Assembly (NCBI GenBank): GCA_031292015.1
Contig: JARLHY010000038.1
Coordinates: 1-20,643 of the forward strand
Source of the DNA: Negativicutes bacterium
Lineage (GTDB): Bacteria > Bacillota_C > Negativicutes > Sporomusales_B > JARLHX01
Direction: 5' to 3'
DNA: 20,643 nucleotides
The notes below the pieces were generated by a model. That model saw only the letters and a list, made by a program, of their open reading frames with translations. It did no database searches and was not told where the DNA came from. Positions 15,109-20,643 of this stretch are shown here, in pieces; the stretch's first letter is position 1; every line of letters begins with the position of its first letter. Position numbers and translations under genes: made by a program.

Positions 15109-15234
15109 TTGCCGGAAGACAGAAATGAATGTTTCCACCACGAAGCTCTCATTCTTTTTGCCGGCCGCATAGAAGGGCAGCTGCACAGGATTGAGGAGCT
15201 CCTGGAAGTCATTATCCGCGAACTCCGGGCGTAG
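15109..15234 (+). CDS. 41-residue microprotein of unknown function
   Basis: A short gene starting with TTG. GGGAGGTGA (15096-15104) is a near-perfect Shine-Dalgarno site, with GGAGG 8-9 bases from the TTG. The product starts (M)PEDRNECFHHEALILF and ends in an amphipathic helix, GRIEGQLHRIEELLEVIIREL. RIEGQ followed by hydrophobic/charged heptads looks like the first helix of CsoR-type proteins, but the rest of that fold is missing. The likeness may be chance. The gene has its own promoter (15054-15082) and terminator (15242-15272). Cys8, His10 and His11 are close together. It could be a small dimeric coiled-coil regulator or a spore-related peptide; I do not know. Confidence 0.6.
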   Translation: MPEDRNECFHHEALILFAGRIEGQLHRIEELLEVIIRELRA

Positions 15235-15241
15235 GATCAAC

Positions 15242-15272
15242 AAAAAAATGCCGCTTTGCAGGCGGCATTTTA
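15242..15272 (+). terminator. Terminator after the 41-codon gene
   Basis: ATGCCGC (15248-15254) pairs with GCGGCAT (15262-15268), with flanking A-run (from 15242) and TTTTAATT. It lies 8 bases past the stop and could act in both directions. Confidence 0.85.
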
Positions 15273-15306
15273 ATTGAGTATGGGAAGATTACAAGAGTGC
15301 TTAGTA

Positions 15307-15339
15307 AGAGGCGCTCCCGTGTGATGGAGCGCCTCTTTT
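15307..15339 (+). terminator. Second strong hairpin terminator
   Basis: AGAGGCGCTC (15307-15316) and GAGCGCCTCT (15327-15336) form a perfect 10-bp stem, followed by TTTTA. It lies 35 bases after the previous terminator and 27 bases before the end of the converging minus-strand gene (15366). It could stop transcription from either side, although its T-run is better on the plus strand. Confidence 0.75.
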
Positions 15340-15365
15340 ACGATGTTACTGCTACTTCGAAAGCA

Positions 15366-15908
15366 TCATTTTCGTCTTTCCGAGCGTGCTCGCCATCCGC
15401 AGGGATTCTCCGCATGCCAGAGGGCGCTGCGGTTGCGGGTTGTATCATAGAAGTAGTGGCCGCATGGCGGGCGGCAACAGATTTTAATCCGGGTGAAATC
15501 ACATTTGGCCAGTTCGATCACACATAACGAAGCTATCATTCCGGCCAAAGTTCCGGACGGCGAAACATCCGCGCAGCCGCCGTCCGGGGTTAGCTGATGA
15601 ATCCAACAGCAGTGTTTGGCGCTTTCGTTCAGCGTTGCGACGGCGTCAAACCGGAATTCCTTTTTATCCGCAAGGTGAGAGACAATTTGTTCAATGGTTT
15701 CGCGGACAATTTTGATTTCATCCAAATTGATGACAAGTGGTGCTGGTGCGTTACCAGCAGGCAGAGGATAGTTTACCTGTTTCATAAAAGCGTGAAGGCT
15801 TTCCATTGTTTCGAACGGGTCGAGGCGATAAGCGGCGCGTGTCCCGGAGGGCCGCTTTGGTTTGCGGCTGTTGGCCAGCTCAAGCACTAGAGTAGGCACA
15901 TTATTCAT
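15366..15908 (-). CDS. CGNR-like zinc-finger (ABATE) protein, degenerate signature
   Basis: A 180-residue protein. The C-terminus has the CGNR zinc-finger layout, KICCRPPCGHYFYDTTRNRSALWHAENPCGWRARSERRK spread over residues 142-180. C144/C145 and C149 are followed by the Tyr-Asp-Thr-Arg-Asn-Arg block and C170. Two differences from the usual form stand out: the third ligand is His165 instead of Cys, and the name-giving CGNR reads CGWR (170-173). The N-terminal 130 residues fit the ABATE stalk domain. Such proteins are putative stress-linked transcription regulators. I start at ATG 15906-15908: it overlaps the stop of the upstream ABM gene by 8 bases, implying coupling; its own ribosome site is weak. 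A longer reading without a site is possible. Confidence 0.72.
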   Translation of the reverse strand: MNNVPTLVLELANSRKPKRPSGTRAAYRLDPFETMESLHAFMKQVNYPLPAGNAPAPLVINLDEIKIVRETIEQIVSHLADKKEFRFDAVATLNESAKHCCWIHQLTPDGGCADVSPSGTLAGMIASLCVIELAKCDFTRIKICCRPPCGHYFYDTTRNRSALWHAENPCGWRARSERRK

Positions 15909-16200
15909 TTGACTGAATGTCCCTAAGGAAGGCGCTGCGTTTTCTCGGCCCGGCCAACATCGGGGACAATAGACGCACCGGCTCAGAACCGGCATAGGCA
16001 GCTAAGGTTTGATCGGCAGATTCGCGTGAGGCCCAACAACTCGTAATTACAATGTGGCCTGGGGCATCGGCATCAATTAATATTTCGTGTTCGATGTAGC
16101 CGGCGAACTGCTTCATGTCGTTCCAGATCTTTCGAATCAGCCCCAAGCCATCGTCCTGATATTCTTCTTTAAGCAGGGTGTCCCAGATTATTGTAATCAT
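15901..16200 (-). CDS. ABM-domain (antibiotic biosynthesis monooxygenase-like) protein
   Basis: A 99-residue protein that begins MITIIWDTLLKEEYQ. The layout is beta strand, helix, GYIEHEILIDADAPGHIVITSCWASRESADQTLAAY in the middle and a last helix. This is the ABM ferredoxin-like fold of about 95 residues. The start ATG 16198-16200 has GGGAGGG upstream. The product probably forms a dimer in the cytoplasm and may oxidise quinols or small aromatics, or simply bind them; no catalytic residue proves this. The downstream CGNR-like gene overlaps its stop by 8 bases, so the two form a unit driven by the promoter at 16229-16257. Confidence 0.82.
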   Translation of the reverse strand: MITIIWDTLLKEEYQDDGLGLIRKIWNDMKQFAGYIEHEILIDADAPGHIVITSCWASRESADQTLAAYAGSEPVRLLSPMLAGPRKRSAFLRDIQSNE

Positions 16201-16228
16201 GTTAATCCCTCCCTCTTTTTCACGTTCT

Positions 16229-16257
16229 ATTATATATTTAGACCGTGACAAAAACAA
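16229..16257 (-). promoter_or_regulatory. Sigma-A promoter of the ABM/CGNR-like pair
   Basis: On the minus strand TTGTTT (16252-16257), a 17-base spacer and a perfect TATAAT (16229-16234). Transcription would start about 22 bases upstream of the start codon region. It lies between the cupin gene and the ABM gene, so the pair does not depend on the cupin transcript. Confidence 0.7.
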
Positions 16258-16271
16258 GGAGATAAAGATTC

Positions 16272-16610
16272 TTATTTTTTGACAAGTATCAGCAGCATTT
16301 TGAAGTTTTCCACGGCTTCCAGGCCGTGGGGGATGTCGGCAGGCATGACCACAGTCTGTCCGGCCGAGGCTTTCAGCGTCTCTTTGCCGATGGTGACTTC
16401 GGCGGTGCCATCAAGAATGTAGACCATGGCGTCACCTGGCGCCGAGTGGGTGCTGACCCCTTCACCCTTGGCGAAAGCGAACAGGGTCATGCTGAGGGCC
16501 TCGTTCTGTACGAAAGTGAGACTGATGACTTTGCCTGCCTGATAGTCGACCAGTTTTGCCAGCTCCAGCGCCTGACCGAACTCGATGTTTTTAATAAATT
16601 TTTTATCCAT
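16272..16610 (-). CDS. Cupin-domain protein
   Basis: A 112-residue single-domain cupin. It starts MDKKFIKNIEFGQALELAKLVDYQ and contains the family blocks SLTFVQNEALSMTLFAFAKGEG, VSTHSAPGDAMVYILDGTAEVTIG and MPADIPHGLEAVENFKMLLI. In this sub-group the usual HxH-E metal site is reduced to H (THSAPGD) and the later His in IPHG. This resembles a widespread Firmicute cupin of unknown function. The ATG 16608-16610 has AAGGAGG 9 bases upstream; a TTG three codons earlier overlaps that site and is unlikely. It lies upstream of the ABM gene on the same strand but has 71 bases and a separate promoter between. Confidence 0.85.
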   Translation of the reverse strand: MDKKFIKNIEFGQALELAKLVDYQAGKVISLTFVQNEALSMTLFAFAKGEGVSTHSAPGDAMVYILDGTAEVTIGKETLKASAGQTVVMPADIPHGLEAVENFKMLLILVKK

Positions 16611-16778
16611 GAACTTCAACCTCCTTGCGTTTCTTGCTCTAACTATATCCCGGATGATGAGGAAAAACAGTGATGCCGGTCACAGAAGATGCCGCCAGAT
16701 GATATTTTCCCCGAAAGTCCGGCCAGGCAACCGGCGCTAGAAAGAAACATCCGGGAAAATACTGGCGTTTGCGAATAG

Positions 16779-16807
16779 GTGACTAGACAGTCAAATTCTG
16801 ATATAAT
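16779..16807 (+). promoter_or_regulatory. Sigma-A promoter of the lipoprotein gene
   Basis: GTGACT (16779-16784), a 17-base spacer and a perfect TATAAT (16802-16807). The -35 matches consensus at 4 of 6. Expected transcription start is about 40 bases upstream of the ATG. The region 16611-16778 in front has no clear gene; it holds only the upstream part of the cupin gene. Confidence 0.65.
16780..16793. promoter_or_regulatory. Near-copy of the palindromic operator, overlapping the -35 box
   Basis: TGACTAGACAGTCA differs at one base from the palindrome at 8758-8771. It covers GTGACT (16779-16784), which with TATAAT (16802-16807) and a 17-base spacer makes a sigma-A promoter for the lipoprotein gene at 16856. 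A repressor bound here would block RNA polymerase. Confidence 0.6.
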
Positions 16808-16855
16808 TACATAATGTGTTTCAAATAATATGAAATTGAAAGGGTGTGGAAACAA

Positions 16856-17320
16856 ATGAACAATAGATGGAAACTGATGCTTGCCGCGAGCCTGGTGGTT
16901 CTGGTCCTGCTGGCCGCCGGCTGCAGTGGCGGAGGAGCCCAGCGGACCCCCGGCCTGTCCGCCGACGCCACGGTGAAGGCTTTTTACGATGCCGCCAAAG
17001 CCGGAAAGATTAATGACGCCGGCCTGTATGTGTCACCAGGCGCCGCAAAAGACCCGGTGGTTGTCGCCAAGTATCTTGCCGATCAATCCGGGCTGGACCA
17101 GCTGAAGAATTCCAATCTGCTGTCAGTGCGGGAAGTGACCGAACAGGGCGGTTTCAGCGTCGTCCTGGCATCGCTGCAGGCCCCGGACAGCATTCTCGGC
17201 TTTACCGTCAAACCAGTGGGGCTGGAGAAAATTAACGGTGAGTGGTATATCGTCGACGCGGATCAGATTCTCAAGGATGCCAAATACAAGCTGTTGCTGC
17301 AATTGGTGAGCAGCGTATAA
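16856..17320 (+). CDS. Lipoprotein with a small secreted domain (DUF4878-like)
   Basis: A 154-residue lipoprotein. It has a basic N-terminus (MNNRWK), a hydrophobic stretch and the lipobox LAAGC, with lipidated Cys at about residue 22, then a Ser/Gly-rich linker. The mature part begins SADATVKAFYDAAKAGKINDAGLYVSP and ends KINGEWYIVDADQILKDAKYK. This pattern is seen in NTF2-like secreted domains (DUF4878 and relatives): a short helix pair followed by a sheet that ends in GEWYI. No enzymatic role is known. The start ATG 16856 has AGGGTG upstream. It stands alone between a promoter overlapped by the palindromic operator and a strong terminator. Confidence 0.82.
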   Translation: MNNRWKLMLAASLVVLVLLAAGCSGGGAQRTPGLSADATVKAFYDAAKAGKINDAGLYVSPGAAKDPVVVAKYLADQSGLDQLKNSNLLSVREVTEQGGFSVVLASLQAPDSILGFTVKPVGLEKINGEWYIVDADQILKDAKYKLLLQLVSSV

Positions 17321-17322
17321 GA

Positions 17323-17352
17323 AAACAGGCGGTAAACCGCCTGTTTTTTTTT
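17323..17352 (+). terminator. Terminator of the lipoprotein gene
   Basis: AAACAGGCGG (17323-17332), loop TAAA and CCGCCTGTTT (17337-17346) form a 10-bp perfect stem. A run of nine T (17344-17352) follows. It begins 2 bases past the stop. Confidence 0.95.
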
Positions 17353-17453
17353 GACTCATTCCATCAGGAAAAAAATTACCAATAAGCAAAATAAAAGGAT
17401 ATTTTGTCGAAATAACGAAAGACACTGTATGCCGCAAGGAGGGGGTGTTTTCG

Positions 17454-19862
17454 ATGCCCAATCAGGGCCGGTCGGCTTTTGAATTTTTAAAAACCGCTGT
17501 TTTCCAAGACCTGCTTCGGCAGACCTCGGCAGGGGATGAAGCTGTTTACAAGTTCTTTGACGCGTTGCCTGTAGGTATTTCCTTTTCCGCGGATACCTCC
17601 TGCCAAGAGATCAGGCACAATGCCAAGGCGGCCGCGTTTTTGCGCACCACTGCCTGGAGCAATTATTCCCATTCCAATCCGGTACCGCCCCCCTTCAAAG
17701 TGCTGCGCGAAGGCAAGGTTCTTTTGCCGGAGGAGATGCCGGTTCAGCGGGCGGTATGGCGGGGCGAGGAAATCGACAAGGACGAGCTCGAATTTCTCTG
17801 GGACGACGGAGTCCGCCGGTTTGCGCTGTGGAGCGCCTGCCCCCTCCGCGATGTCGACGGAGTTGTCATCGGCGCCCTGGCTTCCTGTGAAGATATTACC
17901 GCCCAAAAGCTGGCGGAATTGCGCCTGATCGAGAGCGAGGCTTATTATCGGGGAATCTTCGAGCATATCCAGTCCTCTTTTGCTCTCCGCAAAGTGATTA
18001 TGGGAGAGGATGGCAGGCCGGTCGACCTCGAATATGTCGCCGTCAACCCGGCCTTTGAAAAAAGGTTCGGTATCAGCGCCGCTGCTGTGATCGGCAAACG
18101 CCTTAGCGAAGTTTTTCCGGGTTTTGAGAAAGATGCTGCCGACTATATTCAGCTATTTGGCGAGGTAGCCCTGACCGGCCTGCCGAAAAGCCTGGAAGCC
18201 TATTCTCAGGCTGTCGGAACCCTCTATAAGGCTTCAGTCTATTGTCCGGAGCCCGGCCTGGTCGCGGTTATTTCGGATGATATCACCGATAAACGGTACG
18301 AACTGCTGATCTCCACCATGCAGGACGGTTTTGCTTATTGCCAGATGCTTTATCGTGACGGTGAACCAGAGGACTTTGTCTATCTGGCGGTTAATGAGGC
18401 TTTGGGACGCATGACTGGGCTGAAAGATGTCGTCGGCAAAAAGGTCTCTGAAGTGGTCCCGGGATTTAGGGAGCAGAACCCGGAAATTCTCGGGATTTAC
18501 GGCCGGGTGGCGAAAAGCGGCGGATCCGAGCGATTCGAAGCGCATATCAAAGGGCTGGATCAGTGGCTGTCTGTCGGCGTCAGCAGCAATGGCGACGGCA
18601 CTTTCGTCACCATTTTTAACGATATCGCCGAAAGCAAACACCTGGAGCAGGCGCTGCGAGAAAGTTCGCTGCAGTATCGCATGCTGTTTGACAACGTAAA
18701 TGACGCGGTTTTGCTGCTGGAAATAGAAGGCGACGAAAAACCGGAGAAGTTCATCGAAGTCAACAATGTCGCCTGTCGCCGGCTGGGTTACAGCCGGGAG
18801 GAGTTCCGGACCCTTTCAGTGAAGGACATCTCCGCTCAGAATGAAAATGACCAATTAAGATATTTCCGCAAGCTGCGGCAGGAAAAGACCGTCACTTTTC
18901 AGTCGGTGCACCGGGCCAAAGACGGCACGTTGATCCCGGTCGAACAGAGCGCCCGCTATTTCACCACAGGCGGAACAGCGTACATCCTGTCGATCGCCCG
19001 CGACCTGACGGAGCGAATCAGGGCCGAGAGATTGCTCAAGACGTCCTATACCAGAATGAGACGGCATGATCTGATCAACAAAATTCTTGATGAGGAAAAC
19101 CTGTCAGAGCAGGAAACGCGGGAAATACTGACAGAGGCGGGACTTTCGTTGTCAGGCCCGCTGACTTGTTATTTTCTGCAGCTGGACAAATGGAAGGGAA
19201 AATCGCGGGAGTTCTGGACCGAGAAGATGGAGGAACTTCATTATCTGCAGGACGACGCAGTTGATATTTTCGACGATGATCCCCGCTGTCTGGCCTGGAA
19301 ATGTTCCGGCGGCATGGGCGTTCTCTATTCCGGTCCGCTCGCCGGGACGGACGTGAAAAGGAGCCAGACGGAAGTGGCCGCGGCACTCCGGGAAAAAGTG
19401 GAAAGTCACGTTCCAGAGCTGAAAGTGCGCGTGGGCGTCTCGGAGGTTGCGGAAAAAGTGACCGGTGTTGCCAATCAGTTCCGTCAGTGCACTGCGGCGC
19501 TCCAAGCCGGGAGAAAGACTCAGCCTGGCCAACGGATCCATCATTATCTGGATATGGGGGTCCTTCAGGTCTTTCCCTATTTTTCTGACCAGGAACAGAT
19601 CGAGCTTTTTGTCGAGCGGACCCTGGGCAAGCTGCTGTTGTACGAATCGGCAAAGAATGTGGATTATCTGCTGACCCTGGAAGCGATACTGGAGAGCAGT
19701 AATCTGCACGATACGGCAAAAAGGCTTTTCATTCATCCCAAGACACTGGATTATCGCAAACGGCGGATCGAAGTGATCCTGGGGGTTTCCCTCGATAGTT
19801 TTGAGACCCAGCTGGCCTTGGGTATGGCGCTGAAGCTGAGAAAGATGCGAGCCGGTGATTAG
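17454..19862 (+). CDS. Multi-PAS sensor regulator with PucR-type helix-turn-helix
   Basis: An 802-residue cytoplasmic regulator with no membrane segment. Four PAS-like domains lie in tandem at about 30-148, 165-280, 283-393 and 405-520. The last has the S-box pattern GYSREEFRTLSVKDI and ends ARDLTERIRAE. A linker helix (525-560) leads to a GGDEF-like CdaR-type region (about 565-690), and a PucR C-terminal HTH (about 738-795) contains SNLHDTAKRLFIHPKTLDYRKRRIE. In such proteins the PAS part senses a ligand or redox state and the HTH controls a catabolic or fermentation operon. I start at ATG 17454, 11 bases after AAGGAGG; a GTG at 17445 inside the site is an alternative. No target operon lies next to it, and it stands alone. 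Confidence 0.9.
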   Translation: MPNQGRSAFEFLKTAVFQDLLRQTSAGDEAVYKFFDALPVGISFSADTSCQEIRHNAKAAAFLRTTAWSNYSHSNPVPPPFKVLREGKVLLPEEMPVQRAVWRGEEIDKDELEFLWDDGVRRFALWSACPLRDVDGVVIGALASCEDITAQKLAELRLIESEAYYRGIFEHIQSSFALRKVIMGEDGRPVDLEYVAVNPAFEKRFGISAAAVIGKRLSEVFPGFEKDAADYIQLFGEVALTGLPKSLEAYSQAVGTLYKASVYCPEPGLVAVISDDITDKRYELLISTMQDGFAYCQMLYRDGEPEDFVYLAVNEALGRMTGLKDVVGKKVSEVVPGFREQNPEILGIYGRVAKSGGSERFEAHIKGLDQWLSVGVSSNGDGTFVTIFNDIAESKHLEQALRESSLQYRMLFDNVNDAVLLLEIEGDEKPEKFIEVNNVACRRLGYSREEFRTLSVKDISAQNENDQLRYFRKLRQEKTVTFQSVHRAKDGTLIPVEQSARYFTTGGTAYILSIARDLTERIRAERLLKTSYTRMRRHDLINKILDEENLSEQETREILTEAGLSLSGPLTCYFLQLDKWKGKSREFWTEKMEELHYLQDDAVDIFDDDPRCLAWKCSGGMGVLYSGPLAGTDVKRSQTEVAAALREKVESHVPELKVRVGVSEVAEKVTGVANQFRQCTAALQAGRKTQPGQRIHHYLDMGVLQVFPYFSDQEQIELFVERTLGKLLLYESAKNVDYLLTLEAILESSNLHDTAKRLFIHPKTLDYRKRRIEVILGVSLDSFETQLALGMALKLRKMRAGD

Positions 19863-19913
19863 GCGCGGGTGACCTATTACTGCCCGGCATCTGTCGACAA
19901 AATAAGAGCATCG

Positions 19914-19942
19914 GCCGCCACTATATTGCGTATAATAGCGGC
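19914..19942 (-). repeat. Inverted repeat that pairs fully on the minus-strand RNA
   Basis: GCCGCCACTATA (19914-19925) and TATAATAGCGGC (19931-19942) around TTGCG. Read as minus-strand RNA it is a 12-bp stem with two G-U pairs; as plus-strand RNA it has two mismatches. A TATAAT (19931-19936) lies in it. It sits directly beside the long hairpin at 19943-19984. Confidence 0.5.
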
Positions 19943-19984
19943 AAAGCAGCCTTTGTTATCCGTTTGGATAACAAAGGCTGCTTT
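19943..19984 (+). terminator. Very long hairpin, probable terminator of the PAS-PucR gene
   Basis: A perfect 19-bp stem (arms 19943-19961 and 19966-19984) with a GTTT loop and a T-run (19982-19985). It starts 81 bases after the stop of the regulator gene. The stem is longer than a normal terminator needs. The rest of 19863-20123 holds no gene, only the promoter at 20015-20043. Confidence 0.75.
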
Positions 19985-20014
19985 TATGTTTGAATCATTG
20001 TCCCATTATGCCAA

Positions 20015-20043
20015 TTGCCGCGACAGGGAAGCGCCTGTACAAT
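20015..20043 (+). promoter_or_regulatory. Sigma-A promoter of the STAS gene
   Basis: TTGCCG (20015-20020), a 17-base spacer and TACAAT (20038-20043), 4 and 5 of 6 to consensus. Expected start is near 20050, giving a leader of about 75 bases for the start at 20124 (or 23 bases for an ATG at 20073). Confidence 0.55.
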
Positions 20044-20123
20044 GATAGAAGGATGGAGAATCTGCATAAATAATGATTTTGGACAGGGAAAAGGAGTTCT
20101 CACTCCAACAGAAAGAGGGATCC

Positions 20124-20441
20124 ATGAGTTTTTCAGCCAGTACCCGGCACGTTGATCAAAACATGACGATACTGCTTTCCGGTCGGATGGGTGGTCTGGA
20201 CTCCCTTGATTTGGGAAGGACCATCGCCCCCGGGTTTGAGGCGACGGCGTCCAAAGTGCTTTGCGTTGATATGAGTGATGTTACTTTTATTGATGCCGCA
20301 GGAATCACGGCTTTGCTGCAATTGCATAGGGTCGTCGCGGCAACCGGCGGAAAAGTAAAACTGACCGGTCTTTACGGAATCGTGAAAGAGGTATGCCTAT
20401 TGTGCCGGTTGGACAAGGTGATGGAGATAGAAGCTTCCTGA
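20124..20441 (+). CDS. STAS-domain protein (anti-sigma factor antagonist type) without phospho-serine
   Basis: A 105-residue single STAS domain like SpoIIAA/RsbV antagonists. It starts MSFSASTRHVDQNMTILLSGRM and has the core VDMSDVTFIDAAGITALLQLHRVV, then GGKVKLTGL and the C-terminal helix VKEVCLLCRLDKVMEI. In phospho-regulated members the core reads D-S-x-G with the Ser phosphorylated by an anti-sigma kinase; here it is D57-A58-A59-G60, so that site is absent. I start at ATG 20124 (GAGGG just upstream, close spacing). An in-frame ATG at 20073 would add 17 residues with no good site. No anti-sigma kinase or sigma gene is next to it. It may bind a partner constitutively. Confidence 0.85.
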   Translation: MSFSASTRHVDQNMTILLSGRMGGLDSLDLGRTIAPGFEATASKVLCVDMSDVTFIDAAGITALLQLHRVVAATGGKVKLTGLYGIVKEVCLLCRLDKVMEIEAS

Positions 20442-20498
20442 AGGTCAGCCGGATGATTCCCGCCGGGGCGGGATTGTTGCCAGACTGTATATGATTTT

Positions 20499-20540
20499 AA
20501 ACCTCGTTGCCAGGACCAAAACCTGTGCAACGGGGTTTTT
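20499..20540 (+). terminator. Terminator of the STAS gene
   Basis: AAACCTCGTTGC (20499-20510) pairs with GCAACGGGGTTT (20527-20538), one G-T wobble, followed by a T-run to 20540. It starts 58 bases past the stop. A shorter inverted repeat TCCCGCC/GGCGGGA precedes it (20458-20473). Confidence 0.85.
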
Positions 20541-20599
20541 GTATATTTATCCATCTTTTCCCTGACTATACGGTTTTCTCCGGCTGGCGGGTACCGCGC

Positions 20600-20643
20600 T
20601 CAGGCCAGGGTCTCCAACTGAACGCGCCGCAGAATCTGGGCCG
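20600..20643 (-). CDS. Possible C-terminal end of a gene running off the right edge
   Basis: On the minus strand an open frame comes in from the edge and ends with TGA (20600-20602), giving the last 13 residues AQILRRVQLETLA. The base composition is like the coding DNA nearby and the converging terminator region lies just beyond. Too short to identify. Confidence 0.3.
   Translation of the reverse strand, partial: AQILRRVQLETLA

Overview
The window looks like a chromosomal segment of an anaerobic, spore-forming Firmicute. The coding DNA is GC-rich, and almost every gene has a strong AGGAGG-type ribosome binding site. There is a prkA-yhbH-spoVR operon and an oxygen-sensitive double-cubane-cluster reductase with its ATP-dependent activator. 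A member of the Sporomusaceae/Negativicutes would fit, but that assignment is an inference. No rRNA, tRNA, CRISPR array, transposase or phage gene was seen.

Left part (1-5053). The C-terminal part of a P1B-type Zn/Cd/Pb efflux ATPase enters from the left edge. It is followed on the minus strand by a one-gene unit for a small ABM-fold protein with its own promoter and terminator. Then come a plus-strand pair, an aspartate/glutamate racemase-family protein and an MBL-fold hydrolase, closed by a clear terminator. Next is a two-gene operon for a BcrA/HgdC-type activator ATPase and a double-cubane-cluster reductase.

Middle (5054-9281). A hairpin-rich spacer precedes a visibly AT-rich methyltransferase gene on the minus strand, probably acquired by transfer. 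An EamA/DMT transporter and a LysR regulator are divergently transcribed around a perfect T-N11-A palindrome. A hemolysin III/PAQR membrane protein follows. Then comes an exported, extremely Arg/Glu/His-rich small protein whose upstream region carries a 16-bp perfect palindrome.

Sporulation/stress operon (9282-13880, minus strand). prkA (AAA+ protein kinase), yhbH (VWA-type DUF444) and spoVR lie in one operon with a candidate sigma-A promoter. The last two genes overlap.

Right part (14048-20643). A zinc-ribbon protein gene overlaps an SGNH esterase gene by ATGA. A 41-codon ORF not previously obvious, with a strong Shine-Dalgarno site, promoter and terminator, follows. On the minus strand lie an ABM-fold protein translationally coupled to a CGNR-like zinc-finger regulator, and a cupin with its own ribosome binding site. 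On the plus strand are a lipoprotein, an 802-aa four-PAS/PucR-type regulator and a STAS protein lacking the usual phospho-serine. The lipoprotein has a near-copy (13 of 14 bases) of the palindrome seen upstream of the Arg/Glu/His-rich protein, here overlapping its -35 box. The last 44 bases may hold the end of a minus-strand gene.

The best candidates for something undescribed are the two-gene operator regulon (8755-8771 and 16780-16793) with its odd exported protein, the 41-aa microprotein, and the reductase of unknown substrate.
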